Below are positions 57,325 to 64,000 of a stretch of 64,000 nt of DNA, in pieces (within the stretch, counting starts at the first letter, position 1; each line of letters begins with the position of its first letter). The notes under the pieces are model-generated. The model was given only the letters and a program-made list of their open reading frames with translations. It did not search any database and was not told the DNA's origin. Source of the DNA: Micromonospora lupini (GTDB taxonomy: Bacteria; Actinomycetota; Actinomycetes; Mycobacteriales; Micromonosporaceae). The position numbers and the translations under genes are program-made. Where the stretch lies: positions 129,001 through 193,000 of the forward strand of contig NZ_JAPENL010000002.1 of the NCBI RefSeq assembly GCF_026342015.1, read 5' to 3'.

Positions 57325-57621
57325 ATGACCACAGCGATGGAGATGCCCCGGGTCCAGGAGTGTGTGGTCGCGGCGTGTGCGTACAACCAGGGCGGTGACT
57401 GCCACGCCTTCGCGATCACGATCGGCAGCATGGACCACGCGCACTGCCACACCTTCGTCGAGTCGCCCGTCCGCGGCGGCGTGGACGGCCTCACCGCGCA
57501 GGTGGGCGCCTGCCAGCGTTCCGACTGTCGGCACAACGAGCAGTTGGAATGCCACGCGTCGTCGATCAAGGTCGGCCCGGACAACGACATGGCCGACTGC
57601 ATCACGTACGCCGGTCGCTGA
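57325..57621 (+). CDS. DUF1540 Cys-rich small protein
   Basis: 98 aa after GAGGAGG. It has two C-x4-C-x5-C-type DUF1540 units: CVVAACAYNQGGDCHAFAI and CQRSDCRHNEQLECHASSI, with a further Cys at the end. Such modules probably bind a metal such as zinc. The function is not known. It is separate from the ecm gene, which ends 33 bp away and converges. Confidence 0.9.
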   Translation: MTTAMEMPRVQECVVAACAYNQGGDCHAFAITIGSMDHAHCHTFVESPVRGGVDGLTAQVGACQRSDCRHNEQLECHASSIKVGPDNDMADCITYAGR

Positions 57622-57653
57622 CCGACCGCCGCCGGCTTCGACAAGCGGCACGG

Positions 57654-59654
57654 TCAGGGCAGGTCGTTGGCGTGCCGGATGACAGTCACCAGGTCGTCGA
57701 TGATGCCGGTGAGGGCGAAGTCCTTCGGGGTGAAGACCCGGGCCACCCCGGCTGCCCGCAGGGTGTCGGCGTCTCCGGTGGGGATGATGCCGCCCACCAC
57801 CACCGGCAGGTCGGCCCGCCCGGCGGCGCGCAGCCCGTCGAGCACAGCGGGTACGGCGGCCAGGTGCGAGCCGGACAGCACGGAGAGCCCGACCAGGTCG
57901 ACGTCCTCCTCGACGGCGGCTGCCACGATCTGCCCGGCGGTCAGCCTGATGCCCTGGTAGATGACCTCGAAGCCGGCATCGCGGGCGCGTACCGCGATCT
58001 GTTCCGCGCCGTTGGAGTGCCCGTCCAGGCCGGGTTTGCCGACCAGCAGCCGCAGCCGGCCGCTGCCCAGCTCGCGCGCCGTGGCGGTGACGCGCTCGCG
58101 CACGGCCGCGAGGCCGGGGTCGCCGCCGCCGCCGGTGGCGCCGGCCAGGCCGGTGGGCGCGCGGTACTCGCCGAAGACCTGACGCAGCGCGCCCGCCCAC
58201 TCGCCGGTGGTCACCCCGGCCCGCACGCACTCAAGGGTCGCGGGCATCAGGTTGGCGGTGGTCGCGGCGTCCGCGCGGAGCCGGGCCAGTGCCGCGTCGA
58301 CCGCCGCGTCGTCCCGACCGGCACGCCACTGGCGTACGGAGGCGACGGCGGCCGCCTCGACGGCGGGGTCGACCTGTTCGACGGCCTCCGCTCCGGCGAC
58401 GGTCAGCGGGGAGGGTTCGGTCTCGGCGTACCTGTTGACGCCGACCACCACGTCGGCCCCGGACTCGATCCGGCGGCGGCGCTCGGCGAGCGAGGCGACA
58501 AGCGCGCTCTTGAGGTAGCCGGTCTCCACGGCGGCGACCACCCCGCCCAGCTCCAGCACCTTGTCCAGCTCGACGCGCGCTCCGGTGACGATCTCGTCGA
58601 CGAGCGCGGTCATCACGTGCGAGCCGGCGAAGAGGTCGGGGTATTCGAGCAGGTCCGACTCGTACGCCAGGACCTGCTGCATCCGCAGCGACCACTGCTG
58701 GTCCCAGGGGCGGGGCAGGCCGAGCGCCTCGTTCCAGGCGGGCAGTTGCACGGCGCGGGCCCGGGCGTCGCGGGACATCGTGACGCCGAGCATCTCCAAC
58801 ACGATGCGCTGGATGTTGTTCTCCGGCTGCGCCTCGGTGAGGCCGAGCGAGTTGACCTGTACGCCGTAGCGGAACCGCCGCTGCCGGGCGTCGGTCACCC
58901 CGTACCGGTCCCGGGTGATCTCGTCCCAGAGCACGCCGAACGCGCGCATCTTGGCGATCTCCTCGACGAAGCGCACACCGGAGTTGACGAAGAACGAGAT
59001 CCGCTGGACCACGTCGCCCATCCGCTCGGCCGGCACCTGACCGGAGTCACGGACCGCGTCGAGCACGGCGACGGCGGTGGCCAGGGCGAAACCGACCTCC
59101 TGCACGGGCGTGGCGCCGGCTTCCTGAAGGTGGTACGAGCAGATGTTGACCGGGTTCCACCGGGGCATCTCGCGCAGCGTGTACGCCACCACGTCGGCGG
59201 TGAGCCGCAGGGAGGCGGCCGGCGGGAAGATGTACGTCCCCCGGGACAGGTACTCCTTGATGATGTCGTTCTGGGTGGTGCCGGCGCAGCGGGCCAGTTC
59301 GGCGTCCTGCTCGATGCCGACCGTGCCGTACAGGGCCAGCAGCCACATCGCCGGGGCGTTGATCGTCATCGAGGTGTTCATCTCGGCGAGCGGGATGCCG
59401 TCGAAGAGCGCCCGCATGTCGCCCAGGTGGGTCACCGGCACGCCGACCCGGCCGACCTCACCTGAGGCGAGTTCGTGGTCCGGGTCGTACCCCGTCTGGG
59501 TGGGCAGGTCGAAGGCGACCGAGAGGCCGGTCTGGCCCTTGGCGAGGTTGCGGCGGAAGAGGGCGTTGGTCGCGACGGCCGACGAGTGACCGGCGTACGT
59601 GCGCATCACCCACGGGCGGTCCCGCTCGGGTAACCGGCTCGGCGTCTCATCCAT
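57654..59654 (-). CDS. ecm: Ethylmalonyl-CoA mutase (MeaA/Ecm)
   Basis: 666 aa with both mutase and B12 domains in one chain. The alpha part begins with MRTYAGHSSAVATNALFRRN and the SVAFDLPTQTGYDPDHELA region; KEYLSRGTYIFPP retains the Arg of dicarboxylic-acyl-CoA mutases. The cobalamin domain carries DxHxxG at D544-His546-G549 (LDGHSNG). It converts ethylmalonyl-CoA to methylsuccinyl-CoA. TAGACT six bases before the ATG suggests a leaderless message, and the shared operator overlaps it. Confidence 0.94.
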   Translation of the reverse strand: MDETPSRLPERDRPWVMRTYAGHSSAVATNALFRRNLAKGQTGLSVAFDLPTQTGYDPDHELASGEVGRVGVPVTHLGDMRALFDGIPLAEMNTSMTINAPAMWLLALYGTVGIEQDAELARCAGTTQNDIIKEYLSRGTYIFPPAASLRLTADVVAYTLREMPRWNPVNICSYHLQEAGATPVQEVGFALATAVAVLDAVRDSGQVPAERMGDVVQRISFFVNSGVRFVEEIAKMRAFGVLWDEITRDRYGVTDARQRRFRYGVQVNSLGLTEAQPENNIQRIVLEMLGVTMSRDARARAVQLPAWNEALGLPRPWDQQWSLRMQQVLAYESDLLEYPDLFAGSHVMTALVDEIVTGARVELDKVLELGGVVAAVETGYLKSALVASLAERRRRIESGADVVVGVNRYAETEPSPLTVAGAEAVEQVDPAVEAAAVASVRQWRAGRDDAAVDAALARLRADAATTANLMPATLECVRAGVTTGEWAGALRQVFGEYRAPTGLAGATGGGGDPGLAAVRERVTATARELGSGRLRLLVGKPGLDGHSNGAEQIAVRARDAGFEVIYQGIRLTAGQIVAAAVEEDVDLVGLSVLSGSHLAAVPAVLDGLRAAGRADLPVVVGGIIPTGDADTLRAAGVARVFTPKDFALTGIIDDLVTVIRHANDLP

Positions 59655-59660
59655 GGCCGG

Positions 59661-59666
59661 AGTCTA
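59661..59666 (-). promoter_or_regulatory. Predicted -10 of a leaderless ecm transcript
   Basis: TAGACT on the minus strand ends six bases before the ATG of ecm. The shared operator overlaps its upstream edge. Confidence 0.65.
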
Positions 59667-59682
59667 AGTTACCGTTCAGTAA
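59664..59682 (-). promoter_or_regulatory. Shared acyl-CoA operator site at ecm
   Basis: CTAAGTTACCGTTCAGTAA on the plus strand: TTAC-N6-GTAA palindrome with the same TACCGTTCAGTAA as ccr and, read backwards, TGAACG-N4-CTTAG as at icmA. It overlaps the -10, ideal for repression. Confidence 0.7.
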
Positions 59683-59805
59683 AGTGGGTTGTGGAAAACC
59701 ACACACGTCCATGTCGCGGACGCCTGGGTGTCAAATACGCGCAGTGGCGCTGACCGCCACACCCCGGGCAGCGGGCAGGCCCGACCAGGACGCACACTTG
59801 ACCTC

Positions 59806-60657
59806 ATGGAAGACGAGCTGGCCATCTCCGTCCGAGGGCTGCGCAAGGCGTACGGCGACAACGTGGCGGTGGCGGGCGTGGACCTCGACGTCCGCCGGGG
59901 CGAGGTGTTCGCGTTGCTCGGCCCGAACGGCGCCGGCAAGACCACCACCGTGGAAATCCTGGAGGGCTACCGGCGTCGCGACGCGGGTGAGGTCTCCGTG
60001 CTGGGCGCGGACCCGGCACACCCCGCCCCGGACTGGCGCTCGCGCGTCGGCATCGTGCTCCAGGGCACGGGCGAGTTCGACGAGCTGACCGTGGCCGAGG
60101 TGGTCCGGCACTTCTCCGGCTTCTACCCCGACGCCGACGACCCGGACAAGGTGATCGAGCGGGTCGGGCTGACCGGCAAGGCGAAGGCGCGCACGCACAC
60201 CCTCTCCGGTGGGCAGAAGCGCCGTCTCGACGTGGCGCTGGGCATCATCGGCCGCCCCGAGCTGCTCTTCCTCGACGAGCCGACCACAGGCTTCGACCCG
60301 GAGGCCCGCCGCGAGTTCTGGGAGCTGATCCGCGACCTCGCCGCGGCCGGCACCACAATCGTGCTCACCACCCACTACCTGGACGAGGCCGAGGCCCTCG
60401 CCGACCGGGTCGGCGTGATCGCCGGTGGCCGGCTGGTCGAGGTCGCTGCCCCGAACCTGCTGGGCAATCGGCAGGAGGCCCTCGCGACGGTCTCCTGGCG
60501 TACCCCGGAAGGCAACTTGCAGAGCGAGCAGAGCGCGACGCCGACGGCCTTCGTGGCCGACCTGGCCGCGCGTCACGGCGGCGAGGTCCCCGGCCTCACG
60601 GTGACCCGGCCGACCCTGGAGGACGTCTACCTCACCATGATCGGACACGCGCGATGA
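59806..60657 (+). CDS. ABC transporter ATP-binding protein
   Basis: 283 aa from the ATG at 59806. Walker A GPNGAGKT (39-46), signature LSGGQ (133-137), Walker B LLFLDEP (153-159) and the H-loop THYLDEAEAL. The DEAEALADRVGVI pattern is the DrrA/ABC-2 export class. It pairs with the permease whose ATG overlaps the stop. No SD is visible, so the message may be leaderless. The substrate is unknown. Confidence 0.93.
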   Translation: MEDELAISVRGLRKAYGDNVAVAGVDLDVRRGEVFALLGPNGAGKTTTVEILEGYRRRDAGEVSVLGADPAHPAPDWRSRVGIVLQGTGEFDELTVAEVVRHFSGFYPDADDPDKVIERVGLTGKAKARTHTLSGGQKRRLDVALGIIGRPELLFLDEPTTGFDPEARREFWELIRDLAAAGTTIVLTTHYLDEAEALADRVGVIAGGRLVEVAAPNLLGNRQEALATVSWRTPEGNLQSEQSATPTAFVADLAARHGGEVPGLTVTRPTLEDVYLTMIGHAR

Positions 60658-61499
60658 CGACCACGACGAAGCCGGCGACGCCTGTCGCCGCGAGCCACGG
60701 CCGGCGGCCGGGCGCCGGCGCCCTGGCCCTGCGCCAGGGCCGGCTGGAGATCACCCAGTTCCTGCGCAGCCGGGAGTCCGTGGTCTTCACGATGGGCTTC
60801 CCCATCATCATGATCCTGATCTTCGCGTCGATCTTCCACGGGACGATCGGCGGCGGGGTCAAGTTCACGCAGTACTTCATCACCGGCATGATCGCGACCG
60901 GCCTGATGACTGTGAGCTTCCAGAACCTGGGCATCTGGATCCCGATCGAGCGGGACCGGGGCGTGCTCAAGCGCTACCGGGGCACGCCCATGCCGAAGTG
61001 GGTCTGGTTCGCCGGCAAGGTGATCATGGTGGTGGCGATCGGCATCGCCGAGACCGCGCTGCTGCTGGCCGTCGCGGTGGCACTTTTCGACCTCGACCTG
61101 CCCGGCACCGCCGGCAAGTGGTTCACCTTCGGTTGGGTGTCCGTGCTCGGGGTGACCGCGTGCACCCTGTGCGGCATCGCCATCTCGTCGCTGGCCCGCA
61201 CCGCCCGCAGCGGCTCGGCGGTGGTCACCCCGGTCGCCCTGGTGCTGCAGTTCATCTCCGGGGTGTTCTTCGTCTTCACCGACCTGCCCACCTGGATGCA
61301 GCAGGTGGCGGCGCTGTTCCCGCTCAAGTGGATGTGTCAGGGGCTGCGCGCGGTCTTCCTGCCGGAGAGCTTCGGCGCCCAGGAGCCGGGCGGGTCGTTC
61401 GAGCTGGGCCGTGTCGCGCTGGTGCTCGCCCTGTGGTGCGTGATCGGCGTGGTGCTCTGCCTGACCACGTTCCGCTGGACCACCAAGCGCGACGGCTGA
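60654..61499 (+). CDS. ABC-2 type transporter permease
   Basis: 281 aa, ATGA overlap with the ATPase. Six membrane helices with the ABC-2 pattern FLRSRESVVFTMGFPIIMILIF, the GVLKRYRGTPMP coupling loop and a final LFPLKWMCQGLRAVFLPE. Together with the ATPase it makes an exporter, of drug/lipid type, from the inner membrane. The substrate is unknown. Confidence 0.92.
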   Translation: MTTTTKPATPVAASHGRRPGAGALALRQGRLEITQFLRSRESVVFTMGFPIIMILIFASIFHGTIGGGVKFTQYFITGMIATGLMTVSFQNLGIWIPIERDRGVLKRYRGTPMPKWVWFAGKVIMVVAIGIAETALLLAVAVALFDLDLPGTAGKWFTFGWVSVLGVTACTLCGIAISSLARTARSGSAVVTPVALVLQFISGVFFVFTDLPTWMQQVAALFPLKWMCQGLRAVFLPESFGAQEPGGSFELGRVALVLALWCVIGVVLCLTTFRWTTKRDG

Positions 61500-61539
61500 G
61501 CGGTCGGCCGGGGCGGGCAGCCGCCCCGGCCGTCGCGAC

Positions 61540-62388
61540 TCAGTACGTGTAGAAGCCCTTGCCGGTCTTGCGGCCCAGGTCGCCGGCGGTGACCATGCGC
61601 TGGAGCAGCTCCGGCGGGAAGAACTTCTCGTCAGCAGTGTCGGTGTAGATGTTCTGCGAGGCGTGCAGAAGCACATCCACGCCTGTCAGGTCGGTGGTGG
61701 CCAGCGGGCCCATGGCGTGCCCGAAGCCCAGGCGGCAGGCGGTGTCCAGGTCCTCCGCCGACACCACGCCCGACTCGACAAGCTTGACCGCCTCCACCAC
61801 CAGGGCGGAGATCAGCCGGGTGGTGACGAAGCCGGCGATGTCCCTGTTGACCACCACGACCGTCTTGCCGATCTCCTCGGCGAAGGCCCGCACGGTGGCC
61901 AGCGTGGCGTCACTGGTCTTGTAGCCGCGCACCAGCTCGCAGAGCTGCATCATCGGCACCGGCGAGAAGAAGTGGGTGCCGACGACGGCCTCGGGCCGCT
62001 CGGTCACCGCGGCGATCTGGGTGACCGGAATCGCCGACGTGTTGGTGGCGAGGACCGCGTCGGACTTGCAGATCTTGTCCAGGGCGCGGAACACCTCGTG
62101 CTTGATCTCCAGCCGCTCGAAGACCGCCTCGACCACGATGTCCGCGTCCGCGGCCGCCTCCAGGTCGGTGGTCGGGGTGATCCGCGCGAGGGTCGCCTCG
62201 ACGTCGGACGCCTCGATCTTGCCCTTCTCGGCGAACTTCTCCAGCGACTTCCGGATGCCGCCGAGCCCTCGGGTGGTGGCCGCGTCGTCCAGGTCGCGCA
62301 GTGTCACCTGCCAGCCCGCCTGCGCCGCCACCTGGGCGATGCCGGAGCCCATGAGCCCGGCCCCGACGACCGCGAGTCGACCCGCCAT
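61540..62388 (-). CDS. hbd: 3-hydroxybutyryl-CoA dehydrogenase
   Basis: 282 aa after GGGAG. It has NAD motif GAGLMGSGIAQVAAQAG (residues 9-25), an acid specificity residue (LRDLDD, for NAD), catalytic His139 (GTHFFSPVPMMQL) and the GFGHAMGPLATTDLTGVD tail. It reduces acetoacetyl-CoA to (S)-3-hydroxybutyryl-CoA or the reverse. It is a second copy beside the double-domain gene at 48492. The promoter has the shared operator at 62442. Confidence 0.95.
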   Translation of the reverse strand: MAGRLAVVGAGLMGSGIAQVAAQAGWQVTLRDLDDAATTRGLGGIRKSLEKFAEKGKIEASDVEATLARITPTTDLEAAADADIVVEAVFERLEIKHEVFRALDKICKSDAVLATNTSAIPVTQIAAVTERPEAVVGTHFFSPVPMMQLCELVRGYKTSDATLATVRAFAEEIGKTVVVVNRDIAGFVTTRLISALVVEAVKLVESGVVSAEDLDTACRLGFGHAMGPLATTDLTGVDVLLHASQNIYTDTADEKFFPPELLQRMVTAGDLGRKTGKGFYTY

Positions 62389-62424
62389 CTGCTTCTCCCT
62401 CGCTGCGATTGAGTGCCTGCCTGC

Positions 62425-62430
62425 ACCCTA
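62425..62430 (-). promoter_or_regulatory. Predicted -10 box of the hbd gene
   Basis: TAGGGT on the minus strand, 11 bp downstream of the shared operator, the same spacing as at icmA. Confidence 0.5.
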
Positions 62431-62441
62431 GTCGGCGAGCC

Positions 62442-62456
62442 TGAACGATGACTAAG
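62442..62456 (-). promoter_or_regulatory. Shared acyl-CoA operator site at hbd
   Basis: TGAACGATGACTAAG; it differs from the icmA site at two positions and lies at the same distance from the -10. Confidence 0.6.
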
Positions 62457-62608
62457 CGCTCCACGCCTGACGATGTCGGGCGCTTCCGGTGAGCCTGAGC
62501 GGGGTAGGGACCGGTGACGGATTCACGACTCCGCTCGGCGAACAAACGCCGGTGTGGGTGCATCGAACCCTACGACAACAGCCCAGCGGAATTTGCCAGG
62601 AGTTCATG

Positions 62609-63253
62609 ATGCGTGCAACGCCCTTGGTCGGAACCCTCACCTGCCTTCTGCTCGTCGCCGCGTGCTCGTCACCCGTGCACAAGAGCGGCGACGCCGCGCC
62701 GGCCGGCTCAGCAGACCCCGTGATCAGCGCGGCCACCACCGGGACACCCACGGCGTCCACGCCGTCCGCGTCCTCCTCGCCGTCCGCGTCGTCTTCGCCG
62801 TCCGCGCGGCCGTCGAGCAGCGCCACCACCACCGCTCCGCTCGTCCTGGGCCCGAGGGGCATCGGCTCGTTGAAGCTCGGGATGACCCGTCAGCAGGCCA
62901 CCGCGACAGGAATGGTGCGCCCGTTCGACACCACGGGCCGCTGCGGTGTGTCATTCCTGCGTGCCGCCCCGGCCGAAGAGGGGAACGTCACCCTCTCGCC
63001 GACCCTGGGAGTCGCCGCCATCAGCGTGTGGCCCGGCATCAAGACGCCCGAGGGTCTGCGCATCGGCATGTCGAGCGCCGAGATGCTTCGGATCTACCCG
63101 GCTTACCGGGCCGCCGAGGGCGCGGAGGCGACAAACGCTCGCGGTTACGTGACGGTCCCCGGTAACGACAAGGCCTCCTACCGCATCGCGACGAGGAACG
63201 GCAAGGTCACCGGGCTGGCCCTGCAGTTCAGGAACCAGGACTGCTACGAGTAG
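62609..63253 (+). CDS. Secreted lipoprotein of unknown function
   Basis: 214 aa from the second of two ATGs (62609, better spaced from CAGGAG than 62606). Lipobox LVAAC with Cys19, then a Thr/Ser/Ala/Pro-rich linker (about 35-75) and a C-terminal domain with LGPRGIGSLKLGMTRQQA, LRIGMSSAEMLRIYPAY and a C-terminal NQDCYE. The paired LxLGMT/LRIGMS motifs resemble small surface domains seen in other actinobacteria. Function is unknown. The stop overlaps a convergent stop by 10 bases. Confidence 0.85.
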   Translation: MRATPLVGTLTCLLLVAACSSPVHKSGDAAPAGSADPVISAATTGTPTASTPSASSSPSASSSPSARPSSSATTTAPLVLGPRGIGSLKLGMTRQQATATGMVRPFDTTGRCGVSFLRAAPAEEGNVTLSPTLGVAAISVWPGIKTPEGLRIGMSSAEMLRIYPAYRAAEGAEATNARGYVTVPGNDKASYRIATRNGKVTGLALQFRNQDCYE

Positions 63254-64000
63254 GCAGACCCGAGACGGCCGGCCTGCGGTGCCAGTGAGCTGGAGATCCG
63301 CAGGCCGGTCAGGATCTCGTCGGTCAGGTCCGCGTCGCCGACCTGCTTGATCTGCACGTAGACGCCGAAGCCGCGCTGCGGAACGGCGAACACCACCTCG
63401 CTGAACGAGACCGAGGCGGCACACGATGTCCACCGTCGTACCAGCGCCCGGTTACCGCCCACGTCCACGGTCCGGTCGGGCTGCTGGACGCACGAGGTGT
63501 GGCTGGGCAACGCGGGCGCCGGGCCGCCGGCGAGCAGGGTCCTGCTCGCGCCGACGAAGACGCCGGGCATCCCACTCGCCGGATCCGGCCAGACGGCGAG
63601 ATCCGGGGCGACCACGAGACCCGGCGCCGGGCCAGCGGAGAGTCGCAGCACCGAAGGATCCCAGCCGGCGTCCTTCACCTGGCCCGCCCAGCTCGCCGGC
63701 ACCGCTACCGAAAGAGCACCAGAGGCATCGTGTACGCGAACCCACCCCGACCGTTCCGGCAGCGTGGAACCGGAACCCGTCGTCGCCAGCACAGCGGTCA
63801 GTGCGACCCCGACGCCGACGACCCGCCCCAGCTGCCGTACGAACCGGCCACGGCCCGCGTTCCGCTCCATCGACGCGATGACCCGGTGCAGTTCCTCGAG
63901 CAACACCGCGGCAGAGGCCCAGCGTTGCCGCGGGTCCGGATGCAGCGCCCGCCGCACCACGTCGTCCACTTCGGAGGGAACTCCGGGCCGAAGCTGGGAC
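63244..64000 (-). CDS. Ser/Thr protein kinase, C-terminal part (N-terminus outside window)
   Basis: The frame is open to the window edge. The first visible residues SQLRPGVPSEVDDVVRRALH and DPRQRWASAAVLLEEL are the end of a PknB-type kinase C-lobe. Then come a basic stretch, one membrane helix (VVGVGVALTAVLATT) and an outer domain of about 180 residues with a SCVQQ/SCAAS Cys pair. The extracytoplasmic domain is a sensor of unknown kind. The kinase catalytic motifs lie beyond the border. Confidence 0.85.
   Translation of the reverse strand, partial: SQLRPGVPSEVDDVVRRALHPDPRQRWASAAVLLEELHRVIASMERNAGRGRFVRQLGRVVGVGVALTAVLATTGSGSTLPERSGWVRVHDASGALSVAVPASWAGQVKDAGWDPSVLRLSAGPAPGLVVAPDLAVWPDPASGMPGVFVGASRTLLAGGPAPALPSHTSCVQQPDRTVDVGGNRALVRRWTSCAASVSFSEVVFAVPQRGFGVYVQIKQVGDADLTDEILTGLRISSSLAPQAGRLGSAYS

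Noticed and set aside
1-64000. tRNA, rRNA, integrase, transposase or prophage genes
   Set aside because: I searched by eye for TTCGA-type T-loops with flanking stems and for recombinase motifs and found none convincing.

Overview
The window is one contiguous stretch of very GC-rich chromosome with strong third-position GC bias. The gene content is that of a filamentous actinomycete, and I infer a Micromonospora-like member of the Micromonosporaceae. Pointers are a cvnABCD conservon, NucS mismatch endonuclease, DivIVA-type coiled-coil proteins next to acyl-CoA genes, a DUF5753/DUF397 gene pair, a giant NAD-glutamate dehydrogenase and a secreted GH6-CBM2 cellulase with a CebR-type operator. I see no tRNA, rRNA, CRISPR array, prophage or insertion sequence; this looks like core chromosome.

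Layout. 1-6240: MarR regulator (cut by the window edge), SpoIIE/PP2C-type phosphatase, polyprenyl-phosphate sugar transferase, VWA/solute-binding protein, beta-propeller lactonase. 6377-10184: conservon cvnABCD. 10425-16662: catalase, two tandem paralogues of unknown function, a Na+/solute symporter with a small membrane partner, and a small acidic protein. 16854-21429: GH6 cellulase, then a secreted protein with 18 tandem decapeptides and its adjacent class F sortase. 21503-28835: NAD-glutamate dehydrogenase and a lipoprotein class B penicillin-binding protein. 28966-33436: arginase-family enzyme with a repetitive tail, thioredoxin/TPR co-chaperone, isobutyryl-CoA mutase large subunit. 33532-38601: Asp23 protein, MeaB, thiolase, methylmalonyl-CoA epimerase, crotonyl-CoA carboxylase/reductase. 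38887-42565: two long coiled-coil proteins of the Scy/FilP type. 42665-48451: regulatory triad, AI-2E transporter, hydrolase, small zinc-ribbon-like protein, ECF sigma factor with membrane partner. 48492-57621: double 3-hydroxyacyl-CoA dehydrogenase, hydrolase, FHA protein, aldehyde dehydrogenase, methyltransferase, NucS, DUF4126, lysozyme-like secreted protein, DUF1540. 57654-64000: ethylmalonyl-CoA mutase, ABC exporter, 3-hydroxybutyryl-CoA dehydrogenase, lipoprotein, and the C-terminal part of a Ser/Thr kinase.

The metabolic theme is the ethylmalonyl-CoA pathway and acyl-CoA mutase chemistry: acetyl-CoA to acetoacetyl-CoA (thiolase), 3-hydroxybutyryl-CoA (two dehydrogenase loci), crotonyl-CoA to ethylmalonyl-CoA (Ccr), epimerisation, ethylmalonyl-CoA mutase, plus isobutyryl-CoA mutase and the MeaB chaperone. 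These genes are scattered over about 30 kb, yet six of their promoters share a related near-palindrome (TGAACG-N4-CTAAG and variants), which suggests one repressor, not encoded here, controls them all. Other notable points are dispersed GATC-ended intergenic palindromes, several probable leaderless genes with TANNNT six or seven bases before the start, and several repeat-expanded coding regions.
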